Source of the DNA: Sphingomonas sp. Leaf412
Lineage (GTDB): Bacteria > Pseudomonadota > Alphaproteobacteria > Sphingomonadales > Sphingomonadaceae
Assembly: GCF_001425405.1 (NCBI RefSeq)
Contig: NZ_LMQP01000003.1
Span: forward strand, 1,395,526 to 1,459,525
Direction of reading: 5' to 3'
DNA length: 64,000 bases
Part shown: piece after piece, positions 45,684 to 55,690 of the stretch
Layout: every line of letters starts with the position of its first letter
How positions within the stretch are numbered: the first letter of the stretch is position 1
Made by a program: the position numbers and the translations under genes
The notes under the pieces: model-generated
Seen by the model: only the letters and a program-made list of their open reading frames with translations
Told to the model about the DNA's origin: nothing
Databases searched by the model: none

Positions 45684-47936
45684 TCAGAAGCGGTTGTCGC
45701 GCGGGAAGCCGACCGGCGGCATCCGCCCCGCCGCGCCGCGCGCGGTGCGCCAGGGGGACAGGTCCGCCTCGGTCCGCGTCCGCCCGCTCTCGCCCCCCAT
45801 GGCCCAGCTCAGCCCGTCGGCCATCACGAACGTCCGCGCATCCGCCAGCCCGCCGTCGCGATAGCGCTGCAACTGCACCCCCTGCCCGCGCGACAGCTCG
45901 ACCAGCTCGGCCAGCGGGAAGACCAGGAACTTGCGATTGTCGCCGACCACCGCGACGTAATCGTCGCCGTCGGGAACGGGCCGCACCACCGACAAGGCGG
46001 CGCCCGGCTTCGCCGACATCACGGTCTTGCCTTTGCGCGTCTCCGCGATCACGTCCGCCACCGGCACCAGGAAGCCGCGCCCGTCGCTCGCGGCGACCAG
46101 CAGCCGGGTCGCGCGCCGCGCGGGCAGCAGCGCGACGATGGGGACGCTGCCGTCCAGGTCGATCGTGGCGCGCACCGGTTCCCCGAACCCGCGCCCGCCC
46201 GGCAGCCGATCCGCCGCCAGCGTGTAGAAACGCCCGTTCCCCGCCGCCAGCAGCAGCTTGTCCGTCGTCTGCGCGTGGAAGGCGAAGGCGGGGCCGTCGC
46301 CCTCCTTGAACTTCAGCGTTTCCGGCGCGGCCAGGTCGACATGCCCCTTCATCGCGCGGATCCAGCCGCGCTGCGACAGGATGACGGTGATCGGCTCGCG
46401 CTCGATCATCGCCTCCAGCGGGATGTCGCGCGTCGGCGCGGCCTCCTCCACCGTGGTCCGCCGCTTCCCCAGCAGCGTCTGCGCGCCGTACCGGTCGCGG
46501 ATCGTGGCGAAGTCCTTCTTCAAGCGCGTCTTCTGCCGCGTCTCGCTGCCCAGCAACTGGTTCAGCGACGCCTGCTCCTTCTCCAGCGCGGCCCGTTCGC
46601 GCTTCAGCTCCATCTCCTCCAGCTTGCGCAGGGACCGCAGCCGCATGTTCAGGATCGCCTCCGCCTGCCGGTCGGTCAGGTCGAATTCCGCGATCATCAG
46701 CTTCTTGGGCTCGTCCTCGGTCCGGATGATCTCGATCACGCGATCCAGGTTCAGGAACGCGACGATATAGCCGCCGACCAGCTCCAGCCGGTCCGCGATC
46801 TTCCCCAGCCGATGCTCGGTCCGCCGCCGCAGCACGACGAACTGATGCTCCACCCACGCCGACAGCGCGCCGTGCAGGCTCATCACCCGCGGCGTCCGCT
46901 CCTTGTCCAGCACGTTCAGGTTCAGCGGCACGCGGATTTCCAGGTCGGACAGCCGGAACAGTCCGTCCATCATCACCTGCACGTCCACGGTCCGGCTGCG
47001 CGGTTCCAGCACCAGCCGGACCTCCGCATCGCTCTCGTCGCGCACATCGGCCAGGATGGGCAGCCGCTTGGCGTTGATGAGCTCCGCGATCTGCTCGATC
47101 AGCTTCCCCTTCTGCACGCCATACGGAATCTCGCTGACCACCACCTGCCAGCCGCCGCCCTTCTCGCGCTCGATCCCCCAGCGCGCGCGGACGCGGAAAC
47201 TGCCGCGCCCGGTGGCATAGGCTTCGCGGATCGCGACCGGCGCATCGACCACCAGTCCGCCGGTCGGGAAGTCCGGCCCCTTCACGAACGCCAGCGGATC
47301 GGCGCTGGCGTCGTCGACCAGCGCGATCGCGGCGTCCAGCAGCTCGGCGGCATTGTGCGGCGGGATGCTGGTCGCCATGCCCACCGCGATCCCCGCCGCG
47401 CCGTTGGCCAGCAAATTGGGGAAGGCGCCGGGGAACAGTTCCGGTTCCTGCTCCTCCCCGTTGTACGTCGGCTTGAACGCGGTCGCATCCTCGTCCAGCC
47501 CGTCCATCAGGTCGATCGCGACCTGCGTCAGCCGCGCCTCGGTGTAGCGATAGGCGGCGGCGTTATCGCCGTCGATGTTCCCGAAATTCCCCTGCCCGTC
47601 GACCAGCGGATAGCGCAGCGAGAACGTCTGCGCGAGCCGGACCATCGCGTCGTAGACGGACTGGTCGCCATGCGGGTGGTATTTGCCGATCACGTCGCCG
47701 ACGACGCGCGCGCATTTCTTGTACCCCTGGCTCGGGTCCAGCTTCAGCAGCCGCATCGCCCACAGCAGCCGGCGATGCACCGGCTTCAACCCGTCGCGCA
47801 CGTCGGGCAGCGACCGCGCGGTGATCGTCGACAGGGCGTAGACGAGGTAGCGTTCGCTCAGCGCGCTGTCGAACGGCGCGTCGAACACGCCCACGGGCGG
47901 ATTGTCGGGGGGAAGCACGATTCCGTCGCTGGCCAT
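45684..47936 (-). CDS. parC: DNA topoisomerase IV subunit A
   Basis: 750 aa. Active-site Tyr131 lies in [11 protein letters not shown]. The quinolone-determining region is [19 protein letters not shown], so Gln92 and Asp96 occupy the positions of E. coli ParC Ser80 and Glu84. A short C-terminal beta-pinwheel follows, shorter than GyrA and without a GyrA box, supporting ParC rather than GyrA. ATG at 47936. Confidence 0.93.
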   Translation of the reverse strand: MASDGIVLPPDNPPVGVFDAPFDSALSERYLVYALSTITARSLPDVRDGLKPVHRRLLWAMRLLKLDPSQGYKKCARVVGDVIGKYHPHGDQSVYDAMVRLAQTFSLRYPLVDGQGNFGNIDGDNAAAYRYTEARLTQVAIDLMDGLDEDATAFKPTYNGEEQEPELFPGAFPNLLANGAAGIAVGMATSIPPHNAAELLDAAIALVDDASADPLAFVKGPDFPTGGLVVDAPVAIREAYATGRGSFRVRARWGIEREKGGGWQVVVSEIPYGVQKGKLIEQIAELINAKRLPILADVRDESDAEVRLVLEPRSRTVDVQVMMDGLFRLSDLEIRVPLNLNVLDKERTPRVMSLHGALSAWVEHQFVVLRRRTEHRLGKIADRLELVGGYIVAFLNLDRVIEIIRTEDEPKKLMIAEFDLTDRQAEAILNMRLRSLRKLEEMELKRERAALEKEQASLNQLLGSETRQKTRLKKDFATIRDRYGAQTLLGKRRTTVEEAAPTRDIPLEAMIEREPITVILSQRGWIRAMKGHVDLAAPETLKFKEGDGPAFAFHAQTTDKLLLAAGNGRFYTLAADRLPGGRGFGEPVRATIDLDGSVPIVALLPARRATRLLVAASDGRGFLVPVADVIAETRKGKTVMSAKPGAALSVVRPVPDGDDYVAVVGDNRKFLVFPLAELVELSRGQGVQLQRYRDGGLADARTFVMADGLSWAMGGESGRTRTEADLSPWRTARGAAGRMPPVGFPRDNRF

Positions 47937-48025
47937 GGCGCGGTGCTAGCAGCGCGGCCCCATGTTCCACAACCGTTCCGATCGGTCCGGCCGCACACCG
48001 GTCGCCCCCGGTCCGTCCCCGGCCG

Positions 48026-49690
48026 CTACCGCCCCGCGGCGCCCGCGCGCGGCCGGTCCAGCCAGCCCGCCAGCGCCGCCGCATCCATCGGCCGCGCGAT
48101 GACCCATCCCTGGATCGCGTCGCAGCCCAGGACGCGCAGCACGTCCGCCGCCGCCTCGGTCTCCACCCCTTCGGCGATCGCCTCGAAGCCGAGGCCGTGG
48201 ATCAGGCCGACCAGCGCCTGCACGATCTCCCGCGCCACGCGGTCGTGCGCCACCTCGCGCACCAGCGTGCGGTCCAGCTTCACGCGGTCGACCGGCAACT
48301 GGCGCAGGCGTTGCAGGTTGGAATCGCCCGCCCCGAAATCGTCGATCGTGATGCGCGCGCCGTCCGCGCGCAATTCGGCCAGCGCCGCGATCGTGGGGGC
48401 GGGGCATCGCATCGCGAACGCCTCGCCGATCTCCAGCTCGATGCAGGTCAGCGGCGCGCCCACATCCTCCAGCGCGGCACGCAGCCGGGGTACGAAGGCG
48501 CGGTCCTCCAGCTGCCGCTGGTTCAGGTTCAGCGCGATCCGCCCCGGCCGCCCCTCGCGATGCCAATCGGCGGCGGTGCGCGCGACTGCGGTGGTCACCC
48601 AGTCGCCGATCGCGACCATCTGCCCGTTCGCTTCCGCCCGCTTCAAAAAATCGCCCGCGGGCCGCAATTCGCCCGACGGGTGGCGCCAGCGCAGCAACGC
48701 CTCCGCCGCCACCAGCGCCCGGTCCCCCGCCGCCGCGATCTGCGGCTGGAACAACAGCGCGAATTCGTCGCGGTCGAGCGCGTCGCGCAATTCCTGGTCG
48801 AGCAGGTCGCGCCCCGTCAGCTCCGCGGCCAGCCCCTCGCTGTAGCGCGCGATGCGCCCGCGCCCGTCGCGCTTGGCCTGGTACATCGCCGCATCCGCGG
48901 CGCGCATCAGCTCGTGCAACGTCGTGCCGTGGTCTGGGCGCAGCGCCACGCCCACCGACGCGCCGATCGTGACCAGCCCGTCGCTCAGCGCGAACGGCTG
49001 CCCCAGCGCGGCGACGATCGCCTGCCCCAGCCGCTGCACCGCCGCCGCATCGGCCATGCCGGGACACAGGATCGTGAATTCGTCCCCCGCCAGCCGCCCG
49101 ACGATCGTCCCGGGGGTGCCGCTTTCGTCGCCGATCGTGCGCAACCGGTCCGCGACGCGCATCAGCAACTGGTCGCCGCTGGCGTGGCCGCGGCTGTCGT
49201 TCACCGCCTTGAACCGGTCGAGGTCGATGAAGAACAGCGCCGCCGCCGAATCGCCGATGCGCGACAGGACCGCCTCGGCGCCCGCGCGGAAATTGGCGCG
49301 ATTGGCGAGGCCGGTGACCGGGTCGTACAGCGCCAGGTGGCGGACGTGGTCGAAATTGCTCGACAATTGCGTGAACAGGGCGGTCATCGCATCGGCCAGC
49401 CGCGGCATCAGCACCGTCGTCGCGCGCGGGACCGGCGCGATCAGGTCGCCCGCCGCCGCCGCCGCCAGCCGGTCGACCGCGCGATCGATCGCGCGCCGCG
49501 CCGTGGCCAGGAGTAGCGACGCCGCGCCCCATCCGATCACCAGGCAGGCGATGCCGGGGATCAGCGCGCGGGCATGGTGGCCTGCGACCCAGCAGGCATA
49601 GGTCGTCGCCATCAGCGCGAAGGACGAAAGCACCACGCCGACGCCCACCGCGATCGCGGTGGCCCGGATCCTGAGCGTGGCGGTCCCCAT
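48026..49690 (-). CDS. Membrane GGDEF-EAL c-di-GMP enzyme
   Basis: 554 aa. Two N-terminal transmembrane helices (about residues 10-55) and a HAMP-like linker lead to a GGDEF domain whose motif is AGDEF, without an I-site. The EAL domain has AEALLRW, NLNQRQL, DDFGAGDSNL and VKLDRTLV, with catalytic residues kept. It is probably mainly a phosphodiesterase (inference). ATG at 49690; a TTG at 49702 is possible. Confidence 0.88.
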   Translation of the reverse strand: MGTATLRIRATAIAVGVGVVLSSFALMATTYACWVAGHHARALIPGIACLVIGWGAASLLLATARRAIDRAVDRLAAAAAGDLIAPVPRATTVLMPRLADAMTALFTQLSSNFDHVRHLALYDPVTGLANRANFRAGAEAVLSRIGDSAAALFFIDLDRFKAVNDSRGHASGDQLLMRVADRLRTIGDESGTPGTIVGRLAGDEFTILCPGMADAAAVQRLGQAIVAALGQPFALSDGLVTIGASVGVALRPDHGTTLHELMRAADAAMYQAKRDGRGRIARYSEGLAAELTGRDLLDQELRDALDRDEFALLFQPQIAAAGDRALVAAEALLRWRHPSGELRPAGDFLKRAEANGQMVAIGDWVTTAVARTAADWHREGRPGRIALNLNQRQLEDRAFVPRLRAALEDVGAPLTCIELEIGEAFAMRCPAPTIAALAELRADGARITIDDFGAGDSNLQRLRQLPVDRVKLDRTLVREVAHDRVAREIVQALVGLIHGLGFEAIAEGVETEAAADVLRVLGCDAIQGWVIARPMDAAALAGWLDRPRAGAAGR

Positions 49691-49777
49691 CTCGCTGAAC
49701 AATCCCCCCGAACGAACGGTCGCAACCGCCCGCCGAAGCGATGGCAGCGGGAAGTTAAGGATCGGTGGAGACGATCC

Positions 49778-50311
49778 TCACCGCGCCCGCCGCAGGACGA
49801 CGTACAACGCGCCCTGCCCGCCGTGGCGCGGATGCGCGTTGCGGACCGCGGCGATGCGCGACGCATGGCGCGACAGCGACAGCCAGTCGCCGATCCCCGC
49901 CCGGATCGCTCCGCGCGCATGCGGCCGCTCGCTCTCCCCGCGCGGCGGCCGGCCGGTCACCAGCAGGACGACGCGGTCGCCGCCGCGGATCGCCCGGTCC
50001 AGCCCCGCGTCCAGCGCCGCATGCGCCGACGCCAGCGTGTGGCCGTGCAGGTCGATCGTCCGGTCCGGAATGATCGCCCCCGTCGCCAGCCGCCGGTCCC
50101 ACGCCTTGTCCAGTGTCTCGCCCGGCCCGCGCAGCGGCGCGGGGCGCGCCACCGGCCGGGCGACGACGCCCGGTACGGCGATCTTCTTCGTCGGCGCGGC
50201 CGCTGCCGCGGACGGCGTCACCGCGGTCGCGATGCGTCCCGGCATCGCGCGCACCGTGGCGCTGACCCGCGCCCACAGCGCGCTGTCCTCAGGGGACAGT
50301 GGCCGGCGCAT
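49778..50311 (-). CDS. Smr-domain protein
   Basis: 177 aa. The C-terminal Smr domain carries TIDLHGHTLASAHAALD and RVVLLVTGRPPRGESE, the DLHG and GRG-like motifs of the MutS2-type nicking endonuclease fold. The N-terminal half is Ala/Pro-rich. ATG at 50311 lies inside the end of mltA (23-nt overlap). Substrate unknown; family members bind or cut nucleic acids. Confidence 0.88.
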   Translation of the reverse strand: MRRPLSPEDSALWARVSATVRAMPGRIATAVTPSAAAAAPTKKIAVPGVVARPVARPAPLRGPGETLDKAWDRRLATGAIIPDRTIDLHGHTLASAHAALDAGLDRAIRGGDRVVLLVTGRPPRGESERPHARGAIRAGIGDWLSLSRHASRIAAVRNAHPRHGGQGALYVVLRRAR

Positions 50312-51596
50312 TACCGGCGGCAAGCAGGCGGTCGGCCACGCCGACGGGCAGCAGGACGAACGCGGTTCCCCGGGCGCTCATGCCCCCCGCGATCGCCCGC
50401 GCTTCGTCGCCCGCGCCCCAGAAGGTGTCGAAGCGGTTGGCGCCCTTGATCGCGCCGCCGGTGTCCTGCGCGATCCAGATGCCGTTGGCGTCGGCGCGGT
50501 CCATCGACAGCAGGACCGGCGCGCCCAGCGGCACGAACTTCACGTCCGCCGCCACCGTCGCCCCGCCGCTGACCGGCAGGCCCATCGCGCCCAGCGGCGC
50601 GCCGTCGAGGATGCGGAAGAAGACGTAGCTCTTGTTCTCGCGCATGATCGCGCGGCCTTCGTCCGGGTGCGCGTGCAGGTAATCGACGATCCCCTGCATC
50701 GACGCCTGACCCGGTCCCAGCAGCCCGCGATCACGCATAAGCTTCCCGATGCCGGTATAGTCGCGCCCGTTCTGCGAGGCGTAGCCGATCCTCAGCACGT
50801 CGCCGTCGGGCAGGCGGACGTTCCCCGATCCCTGCACCTGGAGGAAGAACAGTTCCACCGGATCGGCGGCATAGCCCAGGATCCGCGCCCGCCCCGACAG
50901 CGCCCCTTCCTCGATCTGCGTCCGGTCGAAATACGGCACCAGCTTCGTGCCCTGGACCCGCCCGCGGATCGATTTCCCCGCAAGGGCGGTGGAAAACGTG
51001 CCCAGGTCCACGTCGACCAGATCGTCGGGCCGCGCGTAGATCGGGGCGTATCCCGCCCGCGCGTCGCGCGATCCGGCGATTTCGGGGATGTAGTAACCGG
51101 TGGCGAAGGCGCGGCCGTCGCCCACCTGTACCGGCTCGAACCAGCGCCGGAAGAACGCGACCGCCTCGCCCGGCACCGTGCCCGCGGCGGCGTCGCACGC
51201 CGGGCGCCAGTCCGCGCCATTGGTCAGCCCGGTGGGATCGGTCCGGCGGACCAGGCTGGGGCAACTGATCCGGAACGCCGCCAGCGCCGCCGCCGCCTGG
51301 GTCGCGTCCAGCGGCACGCCCGCGATCGCGGGCGCGCGCACCACGCCCGCGGCGCGCGCGGTCGTCGCTCCTGCGGGCATCGCCGCGGGAACCGGGACGA
51401 CCGGCACCGACGCGGTCGGCTGGCGCGGGGGCGGGTTGGACGGGCGATACGGCCGCGGCGTCGCGCCGGGCGCGGTGGTTGCGGGCCGGTCGGACGGTAC
51501 GCCCGGGCGCTGCGGCGCGGTGCCGGGGCCGACGCACGCGGCCAGCAGCGACGTTCCGGCCAGCGCCGCGAACGCCCCCCTCCCCATCATCGGCAT
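50289..51596 (-). CDS. mltA: Membrane-bound lytic murein transglycosylase A
   Basis: 435 aa with a lipoprotein signal (lipobox LLAAC at about residues 18-22) and a Pro/Ala-rich linker. The MltA domain includes FATGYYIPEIAGSRDARAGY and GQASMQGIVDYLHAHP. The 3D domain near the end has the catalytic Asp in AQDTGGAIKGANRFDTFWG. It trims peptidoglycan from the outer-membrane inner face. It lies between the Tim44-like gene and smr, a common alphaproteobacterial order. Confidence 0.93.
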   Translation of the reverse strand: MPMMGRGAFAALAGTSLLAACVGPGTAPQRPGVPSDRPATTAPGATPRPYRPSNPPPRQPTASVPVVPVPAAMPAGATTARAAGVVRAPAIAGVPLDATQAAAALAAFRISCPSLVRRTDPTGLTNGADWRPACDAAAGTVPGEAVAFFRRWFEPVQVGDGRAFATGYYIPEIAGSRDARAGYAPIYARPDDLVDVDLGTFSTALAGKSIRGRVQGTKLVPYFDRTQIEEGALSGRARILGYAADPVELFFLQVQGSGNVRLPDGDVLRIGYASQNGRDYTGIGKLMRDRGLLGPGQASMQGIVDYLHAHPDEGRAIMRENKSYVFFRILDGAPLGAMGLPVSGGATVAADVKFVPLGAPVLLSMDRADANGIWIAQDTGGAIKGANRFDTFWGAGDEARAIAGGMSARGTAFVLLPVGVADRLLAAGNAPATVP

Positions 51597-51597
51597 C

Positions 51598-52257
51598 CTA
51601 CGCCTCGTCGGTGTCGACGAGCGTCCAGTTCGGATCGGACGCCTTCACGCGCCGCGCGAAGGTCCAGACGTCGTGCGTCTCGACCGCGTCGCTGGTCGAT
51701 CCGGCGACGACATTGCCCTCGCCGTCGCGGGTCACCGCCGCGATATCGGCGTCGAAGCGCATCGTGATCCGCGCCTCGGCCCCGTTGGCGCCCGGGGTCA
51801 CGCCCGCCGCGACGATCGCCGCACGCTCGATCGTGACCAACCGGTTGTCGAGCACATGGCCCTGTTCGGCGCGTGCCGCGATCGCCTCCCGGAACGCGCC
51901 CAGGACGTCGTCCGCGACCAGGCCGCGCAACGCGTCCTCGTCGCCGCGCCAATAGGCTTCCAGGATCATGCGGTACGCCGCCTTCGATCCGTCGATGAAG
52001 CGGGACACGTCGAACCCCGGCTCGGCCGCGATCACGCCGCGCAGGCCCGCCTCCGCCGCGTCGTCGATCGGGCGCGGCGCGGTCTCGCGCGTTTCCGCCA
52101 CCGCATCGACGGTGCGCGGGATCGCGGTGGACGGGACGCGATCCTCCGCGGCGCGCGGCAGCGGCTGCTGCTCGTGGCCGCCCCGCTTGCCCAGCACCGA
52201 GTAGAGGCGCAGGGCGAGGAAGGCGGCGACCATGGCGAGGAGGACAACGTAGAACAC
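51598..52257 (-). CDS. Tim44-like domain protein (TimA family)
   Basis: 219 aa. One N-terminal helix (FYVVLLAMVAAFLALRLYSV) followed by a linker and the Tim44-like fold: DVSRFIDGSKAAYRMILEAY, WRGDEDALRGLVADDVLGAF, ending THDVWTFARRVKASDPNWTL. GTG at 52257 with GGAG upstream. Inner-membrane anchored; homologues are proposed import-motor-like adaptors. It is divergent from secB, another protein-export factor. Confidence 0.9.
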   Translation of the reverse strand: MFYVVLLAMVAAFLALRLYSVLGKRGGHEQQPLPRAAEDRVPSTAIPRTVDAVAETRETAPRPIDDAAEAGLRGVIAAEPGFDVSRFIDGSKAAYRMILEAYWRGDEDALRGLVADDVLGAFREAIAARAEQGHVLDNRLVTIERAAIVAAGVTPGANGAEARITMRFDADIAAVTRDGEGNVVAGSTSDAVETHDVWTFARRVKASDPNWTLVDTDEA

Positions 52258-52416
52258 GGCAACTCCGACTGGTTGGACGCCAACATAGACACGTGTGCGC
52301 CCCAATTCAAATGAACCGCGCGGTCATTGTATCCCGCGACGCCGCTTGCTAACCGGCGCAGGCATTTTTCGCGGCCGGCCGGACATGCCGCCGCAGACCC
52401 GAGAAGGACGATCAGG

Positions 52417-52917
52417 ATGGACGAGCAGGGCAATTTCGGCGGCGAGCCGCTGGCGAACGGTGCGGATACCGGCCCCGCGGTGGGCCTGATCTCGCAATAT
52501 GTGAAGGATCTGTCGTTCGAGAATCCGAACGCCCCCGCCATCTACCAGACGCCCACCCCGCCCGAGATCAACGTCCAGTTCGACATCGCGGGGCAGCAGG
52601 TCGCCGACGACGTCCACGAAGTGACGCTGAAGATCGAGGTCAAGGCCGTGACCGAGGGCAAGACCGCGTTCCAGGTCGAACTGTCCTACGCCGGCCTGTT
52701 CGGCCTGCGCAACGTGCCCGCCGAGCATGTCCAGCCGTTCCTGCTGGGCGAAGGCCCGCGCCTGATGTTCCCCTTCGCCCGCCGCATCGTCGCCGACGCG
52801 ATCCGCGACGGCGGCTTCCCCCCGCTGCTGCTGGAGCCGATCGACTTCAACGCATTGTTCCTGCAACAGGCGCAACAGCAGGGAATCCAGTTCGGCGCGA
52901 CCGAGGGGCAGGCGTAA
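52417..52917 (+). CDS. secB: Protein-export chaperone SecB
   Basis: 166 aa. SecB features: LISQYVKDLSFENPNAP, INVQFDIAGQQVADDVHEV, VELSYAGLF, and FPFARRIVADAIRDGGFPPL with LLEPIDFNALF. It keeps precursor proteins unfolded for SecA. ATG at 52417 has AAGGA upstream. Confidence 0.96.
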   Translation: MDEQGNFGGEPLANGADTGPAVGLISQYVKDLSFENPNAPAIYQTPTPPEINVQFDIAGQQVADDVHEVTLKIEVKAVTEGKTAFQVELSYAGLFGLRNVPAEHVQPFLLGEGPRLMFPFARRIVADAIRDGGFPPLLLEPIDFNALFLQQAQQQGIQFGATEGQA

Positions 52918-52924
52918 CTACTTG

Positions 52925-53032
52925 CCGTCACCCCGGCGAAGGCCGGGGTCCAGTTGCGGGAAATCTGATATATGTCGCGCCCTTGCCACGAGGGCCTTCC
53001 CCGCTGGACCCCGGCCTTCGCCGGGGTGACGG
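52925..53032. repeat. Perfect 29-bp inverted repeat between secB and murJ
   Basis: CCGTCACCCCGGCGAAGGCC plus GGGGTCCAG (52925-52953) is the exact reverse complement of 53004-53032. The 50-nt centre is A+T-richer. Same family as 32762-32830. Confidence 0.9.
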
Positions 53033-53041
53033 AGAAGTAGG

Positions 53042-54613
53042 ATGAACCTCACCCGCGCGCTCGGCTCCGTCGGCGGGCTCACGCTCGCCAGCCGCATCCT
53101 GGGCCTCGTCCGCGATTCGCTGTTCGCGCGCTTCGTCGGCGCGGGGTTCGCGTCGGACGCGTTCCTGATCGCGTTCCGCCTGCCCAACATGTTCCGCGCG
53201 CTGTTCGCGGAAGGCGCCTTCTCCGCCGCCTTCATCCCGATGTTCAACCGCAAGGTGGCCGACCCGGACGGCGACGGCCTGCCGTCGGGCGTGCGCTTCG
53301 CGGAGGACGCGCTGTCGGTGCTCCTGCCCATCCTGATCGTCATGACGGTGGTGATGGAGCTGGCGGCATGGCCGGTGACCTGGCTGCTGTCGGGCGGGTT
53401 CAACGGCGTCGACCGCGACCAGTTCGCCTTCGCGGTCGAACTGTCGCGGATCACCTTCCCCTACCTCCTGCTCATCAGCCTCGTGTCGCTGCTGGGCGGC
53501 ATCCTGAATTCGCTGCACAAATTCTGGATCGCCGCCGCCGCGCCGATCCTGCTCAACCTGACGCTGATCGTCGCGCTGCTGTTCTTCCACGCCCCCGACA
53601 CCCTGCTGACCGCGCGGACGCAGGCCATTGCGGTGACCGTGTCAGGCGTGCTGCAACTGGCGTGGCTGGTGTGGGCGTGCCGCCGCGCGGGCGTGCGCCT
53701 GAAGCTGAAGCGCCCGCGCCTAGGCCCGGACGTGCGGAAGCTGCTGAAACTGATCGGCCCCGCCGCCGCGGGCGCGGGCGCGGTGCAGATCAATCTCGTC
53801 GTCTCGACCGCACTGGCCGCCAGCCTGCTGGGCGCGGGATCGGTCAGCTACATCTATTTCGCCGACCGCCTGAACCAGCTGCCGCTCGGCCTCATCGGCA
53901 TCGGGCTCGGCACCGTCCTCCTCCCCACCATCTCCGCCCAGCTGGGCCGCGGGGACGAGGCGGCGGCGACGGAGACGCAGAACCGCGGGCTGGAACTCGC
54001 GCTCTTCCTCACCCTCCCCGCCACCGTCGCTTTGGTCGCCTGCGGCCAGCCGATCGTCGCGGCATTGTTCCAGCACGGGAAGTTCACGCCCGCGGACAGC
54101 GCCGCCACCGCGCAGGCGCTCGCCGCCTTCTCGCTCGGCCTGCCCAGCTACATATTGGTGAAGGTCCTCACCCCCGGCTTCTACGCGCGCCACGATACGA
54201 AAACGCCGGTGCGCTTCGCGATGGTGTCGATCGCGGTGAACCTGATCCTCAACCTCGCCTTCATCGTGCCGCTGAAACACGTCGGCCCGCCGCTCGCCAC
54301 CGCGATCGCCTCCACCGTCAACGTCGCGTTGCTGTGGCATGCGTTGCAGAGGCGCGGCCATTTCGCGGTCGACCGCCAACTGGCGCGCCGCGCGCCGCGG
54401 CTGGCGGCGGCGGCGCTGCTGATGGGCGCGGTGATCTGGTTCGCGAACAAGCCGCTGGAACCATGGACGACCGGCGCCAGCCTGCACCGCTGGATCGCGA
54501 TGTTCGCGCTGGTCGGCGCCGGCGCGCTGGTCTATTTCGCCGCCACCTTCCTGTTCGGCGCCTTCTATGTCGCCGATGTGAAGACCCTCCTTCGACGCAA
54601 GAGAGCAAGCTGA
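53042..54613 (+). CDS. murJ: Lipid II flippase MurJ (MviN)
   Basis: 523 aa, about 14 hydrophobic helices. SRILGLVRDSLFARFVGAG and FRLPNMFRALFAEGAFSAAF at the N-terminus are the diagnostic MurJ residues including the essential Arg. It flips lipid II across the inner membrane. The stop codon shares its last base with the trpS start, so both are coupled. Confidence 0.96.
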   Translation: MNLTRALGSVGGLTLASRILGLVRDSLFARFVGAGFASDAFLIAFRLPNMFRALFAEGAFSAAFIPMFNRKVADPDGDGLPSGVRFAEDALSVLLPILIVMTVVMELAAWPVTWLLSGGFNGVDRDQFAFAVELSRITFPYLLLISLVSLLGGILNSLHKFWIAAAAPILLNLTLIVALLFFHAPDTLLTARTQAIAVTVSGVLQLAWLVWACRRAGVRLKLKRPRLGPDVRKLLKLIGPAAAGAGAVQINLVVSTALAASLLGAGSVSYIYFADRLNQLPLGLIGIGLGTVLLPTISAQLGRGDEAAATETQNRGLELALFLTLPATVALVACGQPIVAALFQHGKFTPADSAATAQALAAFSLGLPSYILVKVLTPGFYARHDTKTPVRFAMVSIAVNLILNLAFIVPLKHVGPPLATAIASTVNVALLWHALQRRGHFAVDRQLARRAPRLAAAALLMGAVIWFANKPLEPWTTGASLHRWIAMFALVGAGALVYFAATFLFGAFYVADVKTLLRRKRAS

Positions 54614-55620
54614 TGCGTGTCGTTTCCGGCATCAAGCCCACGGGCAACCTCCACCTCGGCAATTACCTCGGCGCGGTGAAGCAATGGGTGGCGATGCAGG
54701 ACGAGGTGCAGGCGTCGGGGGGCGAGACGATGTTCTTCATCGCCGACCTTCACGGCCTGACCGAATTCATCCCCCCCGCGACGCTGCGCGCGCAAACGAT
54801 CGAGATGACCGCGACGCTGGTCGCCGCAGGCATCGACCCCGCGCGTTCGGTCCTGTTCAACCAGGCGCGCGTGCCCGCACACAGCGAATTGTCGTGGCTG
54901 CTCAACAACGTCGCGCGCGTCGGCTGGCTCAATCGCATGACGCAGTTCAAGGACAAGGCGGGCAAAAACCGCGAGGGCGCCAGCGTCGGCCTGTACGACT
55001 ACCCCGTCCTGATGGCCGCCGACGTCCTGCTCTACAACGCCACCCACGTGCCGGTGGGCGAGGACCAGAAACAGCATCTGGAGCTGGCGCGCGACATCGC
55101 GACGAAGTTCAACACCGACTATGCGTGCGATCTGTTCACCCTGCCCGAGCCATTGGTCAGCAAGGCCGCGCCGCGCATCATGTCGCTGCGCGATGCGACC
55201 GCGAAGATGTCCAAGTCCAACCCGTCCGAGATGTCGCTCATCAAGCTGGTCGACAGCGACGACGTCATCGCGGACAAGTTCCGCAAGGCGAAGACCGACC
55301 CCGACGCGCTGCCGGGCACGGTCGAGGGGCTGGAGGGCCGCGCGGAGGCACGCAACCTGGTGACAATCTTCGCCGCGCTGGCGGACCGGACGGTGGCGGA
55401 CGTGCTGGCGGACTATGAAGGCAAGGGCTTCGGCCAGTTCAAGCCCGCCCTCGCCGACCTCGCGGTCGCGAAACTCGGCCCGATTCGCGACGAGATGCTG
55501 CGCCTGCTGAACGACGAGGCCGCGATCGACGCGATCCTCGCCAAGGGCGCGGAGACCGCGCGCGGCATGGCCGCGCCGGTGCTGGCGCAGGCGCAAAAGT
55601 CGATGGGCCTGTTGGCGTAG
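54613..55620 (+). CDS. trpS: Tryptophanyl-tRNA synthetase
   Basis: 335 aa, class I synthetase. The HIGH motif is GNLHLGNYLGA and the KMSKS loop is TAKMSKSNPSEM; VGEDQKQHLELARDIA matches the TrpRS signature. ATG at 54613. The open frame upstream overlaps murJ and is not coding. Confidence 0.96.
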   Translation: MRVVSGIKPTGNLHLGNYLGAVKQWVAMQDEVQASGGETMFFIADLHGLTEFIPPATLRAQTIEMTATLVAAGIDPARSVLFNQARVPAHSELSWLLNNVARVGWLNRMTQFKDKAGKNREGASVGLYDYPVLMAADVLLYNATHVPVGEDQKQHLELARDIATKFNTDYACDLFTLPEPLVSKAAPRIMSLRDATAKMSKSNPSEMSLIKLVDSDDVIADKFRKAKTDPDALPGTVEGLEGRAEARNLVTIFAALADRTVADVLADYEGKGFGQFKPALADLAVAKLGPIRDEMLRLLNDEAAIDAILAKGAETARGMAAPVLAQAQKSMGLLA

Positions 55621-55690
55621 AACCGGTAGCCCTCTCCCCGGAGGGGAGAGCGGCCGAAGACTCACCGATGGCAACGCCGGTGTGAAGAAG

